A stretch of DNA of 6,217 bases. Origin: Candidatus Woesearchaeota archaeon. Lineage in GTDB: Archaea; Nanobdellota; Nanobdellia; Woesearchaeales; GW2011-AR4. The stretch covers positions 1 to 6,217 of the forward strand of contig DAOVKD010000045.1 in assembly GCA_030631975.1 (NCBI GenBank). The letters run 5' to 3'. The translations under genes and the position numbers were made by a program. Under the pieces are notes generated by a model. It did no database searches, had not been told where the DNA came from, and was given only the letters and a program-made list of their open reading frames with translations. Below, in pieces: positions 5,532 to 6,217 of this stretch. How positions within the stretch are numbered: position 1 is the first letter of the stretch; every line of letters starts with the position of its first letter.

Positions 5532-5651
5532 ATGGAAATTTATCACTCAGAAAATCTTCTGTGCCGCTTTGCTGTAATTCTAAACAGAATTCTTTTGGGT
5601 ATTATTCTTCATAACGAAGTACCAACATATTGTAATAAACCCCTTAGGTAA
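5532..5651 (+). CDS. Possible small ORF or gene-start remnant, 39 aa
   Basis: An ATG with a TATA box and a weak GTGAT upstream opens 39 codons: MEIYHSENLLCRF, then a hydrophobic stretch (AVILNRILLGIIL, 14-26), then a short polar tail to TAA at 5649-5651. No family is recognised. The last 43 bases overlap the 3' end of the convergent 140-aa gene. It could be a real micro-protein, the 5' remnant of a gene cut off when the neighbouring DNA arrived, or a chance ORF behind a promoter for something else. The promoter evidence is better than the coding evidence. Confidence 0.3.
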   Translation: MEIYHSENLLCRFAVILNRILLGIILHNEVPTYCNKPLR

Positions 5652-6031
5652 TTATCCAGAATTGGAGCTTCTCCTACTACCGTGCCTTCTACCAATGGTC
5701 CAATTTCTGATCTGGTTGCGATAGAACCATACGTTTTTTGATATTTTCCTAAAACAATAGACCATAATGTTAGATACGTTAAATTAAGATTTTCTCCTGT
5801 TTTATGTTCTAACAATTCTATAGCGGGATTTCCTATTTTAGGAAGTAACTTTTGTTTTACATAATCTAAAAAGGGGTCATTAACACTTAATTCTTCTGTA
5901 GGACGTACTATAATCTCAGAAAGTTGGAGATTTGAAATTTCTGTATCAAGATCATACACCTCCTCAATTTCAAGTTCTGGGTGCTTATCCAGTTCTTCTG
6001 ATATCACATTACATAATAGGTTTTCTACCAT
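5609..6031 (-). CDS. Hypothetical acidic protein, 140 aa
   Basis: I do not recognise this protein. It starts at ATG 6031 and ends at TGA 5609-5611. The first 50 residues are strongly acidic (ISEELDKHPELEIEEVYDLD), followed by NDPFLDYVKQKLLPKIGNPAI and a more hydrophobic half with LTYLTLWSIVLGKY (84-97) and Gly-rich EIGPLVEGTVVGEAP (109-123). The hydrophobic stretch is short and contains no clear membrane segment, so a soluble cytoplasmic protein is likeliest. The gene follows the RecJ-like gene on the same strand with a 72-base gap that holds a TATA-like box. No Shine-Dalgarno is seen, so a short-leader mRNA is plausible. It may be a lineage-specific or acquired gene. Confidence 0.7.
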   Translation of the reverse strand: MVENLLCNVISEELDKHPELEIEEVYDLDTEISNLQLSEIIVRPTEELSVNDPFLDYVKQKLLPKIGNPAIELLEHKTGENLNLTYLTLWSIVLGKYQKTYGSIATRSEIGPLVEGTVVGEAPILDNYLRGLLQYVGTSL

Positions 6032-6063
6032 TTGAACAACTTAAAGTTAAAATAAGCTTAACA

Positions 6064-6071
6064 TTTATAAA
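6064..6071 (-). promoter_or_regulatory. TATA-like box before the 140-aa gene
   Basis: TTTATAAA is preceded on the minus strand by GAAAAA and centred about 36 bases before the ATG at 6031. Expected initiation near 6041 would give a leader of about ten bases. It suggests the 140-aa gene can be transcribed independently of the RecJ-like gene. Confidence 0.4.
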
Positions 6072-6103
6072 TTTTTCTTTTTATGACTACTTAAAAGAAA
6101 TAA

Positions 6104-6217
6104 CTAAACAACCTCTTCCATTGCTCTTTTTTCCAGAATAACTTTTGCTTTGTTAATAAATTCTTCTTCTAAATCTGTCGGTATTAAGGCGCCAGCAGCA
6201 TAAGCATGACCTCCTGC
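6104..6217 (-). CDS. RecJ-like DHH/DHHA1 phosphoesterase, C-terminal 37 residues (partial)
   Basis: The minus-strand frame runs from the window edge to TAG at 6104-6106. The visible residues begin AGGHAYAAGALIP, matching the GGH-x-x-AAGA motif of the DHHA1 domain, which helps bind the nucleic-acid or nucleotide substrate in RecJ-type and related DHH phosphoesterases. A final helix (LEEEFINKAKVILEKR) follows. Archaeal members include RecJ-like and GAN nucleases that trim single-stranded DNA or RNA. The catalytic DHH part lies outside the window, so nuclease and nanoRNase-like members cannot be told apart. AlaRS-type DHHA1 domains have a different glycine-rich motif and are less likely. Confidence 0.8.
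   Translation of the reverse strand, partial: AGGHAYAAGALIPTDLEEEFINKAKVILEKRAMEEVV

Noticed and set aside
5532..6031. Shared ENLLC near the N-termini of the 39-codon ORF and the 140-aa protein, hinting at an inverted duplication
   Set aside because: The nucleotide match is limited to about 10 of 14 bases and does not extend, so chance is likelier.
5932..6141. Plus-strand ORF of 69 codons over the start of the 140-aa gene
   Set aside because: It is antisense to two minus-strand genes and has an unconvincing composition and no start signals.
1..6217. CRISPR array, transposon ends or target-site duplications
   Set aside because: No regularly spaced repeats, terminal inverted repeats with flanking direct repeats, or transposase-like coding sequence were seen.

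Overview
The window is AT-rich archaeal DNA. The evidence is a canonical archaeal histone gene, TATA boxes of the TTTAAATA/TTTATAAA type about 26 nt upstream of expected transcription starts, a mix of leaderless and Shine-Dalgarno genes, and a RecJ-like DHHA1 protein. The histone and winged-helix proteins resemble those of DPANN-type archaea (Woesearchaeota/Pacearchaeota-like). That placement is an impression from protein style, not a demonstrated assignment.

Layout. 1-425 (+) is the C-terminal 140 residues of a winged-helix-like protein that begins outside the window. Convergent with it, 502-1476 (-) encodes a 324-residue charged, all-helical protein of unknown family. Its real start is probably the ATG at 1476, which has a GGAG in front of it. 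A compact divergent promoter region (1477-1577) separates it from the dominant gene, 1578-4265 (+), a UPF0182/COG1615 membrane protein of 895 residues with seven N-terminal transmembrane segments and a very large extracytoplasmic domain. The 341-bp gap after it (4266-4606) has no gene. It holds a GC-richer, strongly self-complementary block (about 4306-4502) that looks like an unassigned structured RNA. Then come an archaeal histone (4607-4822, +) and a MarR-like winged-helix regulator (4946-5215, +), each with a near-identical promoter core and an SD-bearing leader of about 50 nt.

The right side is a patchwork of small genes. A 46-codon HicB-like protein with no HicA toxin (5237-5377, -) is convergent with the regulator. 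A doubtful 39-codon ORF (5532-5651, +) has its own TATA box. An unrecognised 140-residue acidic protein (5609-6031, -) overlaps the 3' end of that ORF. The last 37 codons of a RecJ-like DHH/DHHA1 phosphoesterase lie at 6104-6217 (-).

No operon of obviously cooperating genes is visible, as most genes have their own promoter. Chromatin and regulation are a loose theme (histone, two winged-helix proteins, HicB-like protein). No CRISPR array, insertion sequence, tRNA or rRNA was seen. The items most worth a second look are the structured block at 4306-4502, the two unrecognised proteins (324 and 140 aa), the orphan short HicB, and the paired histone/regulator promoters.
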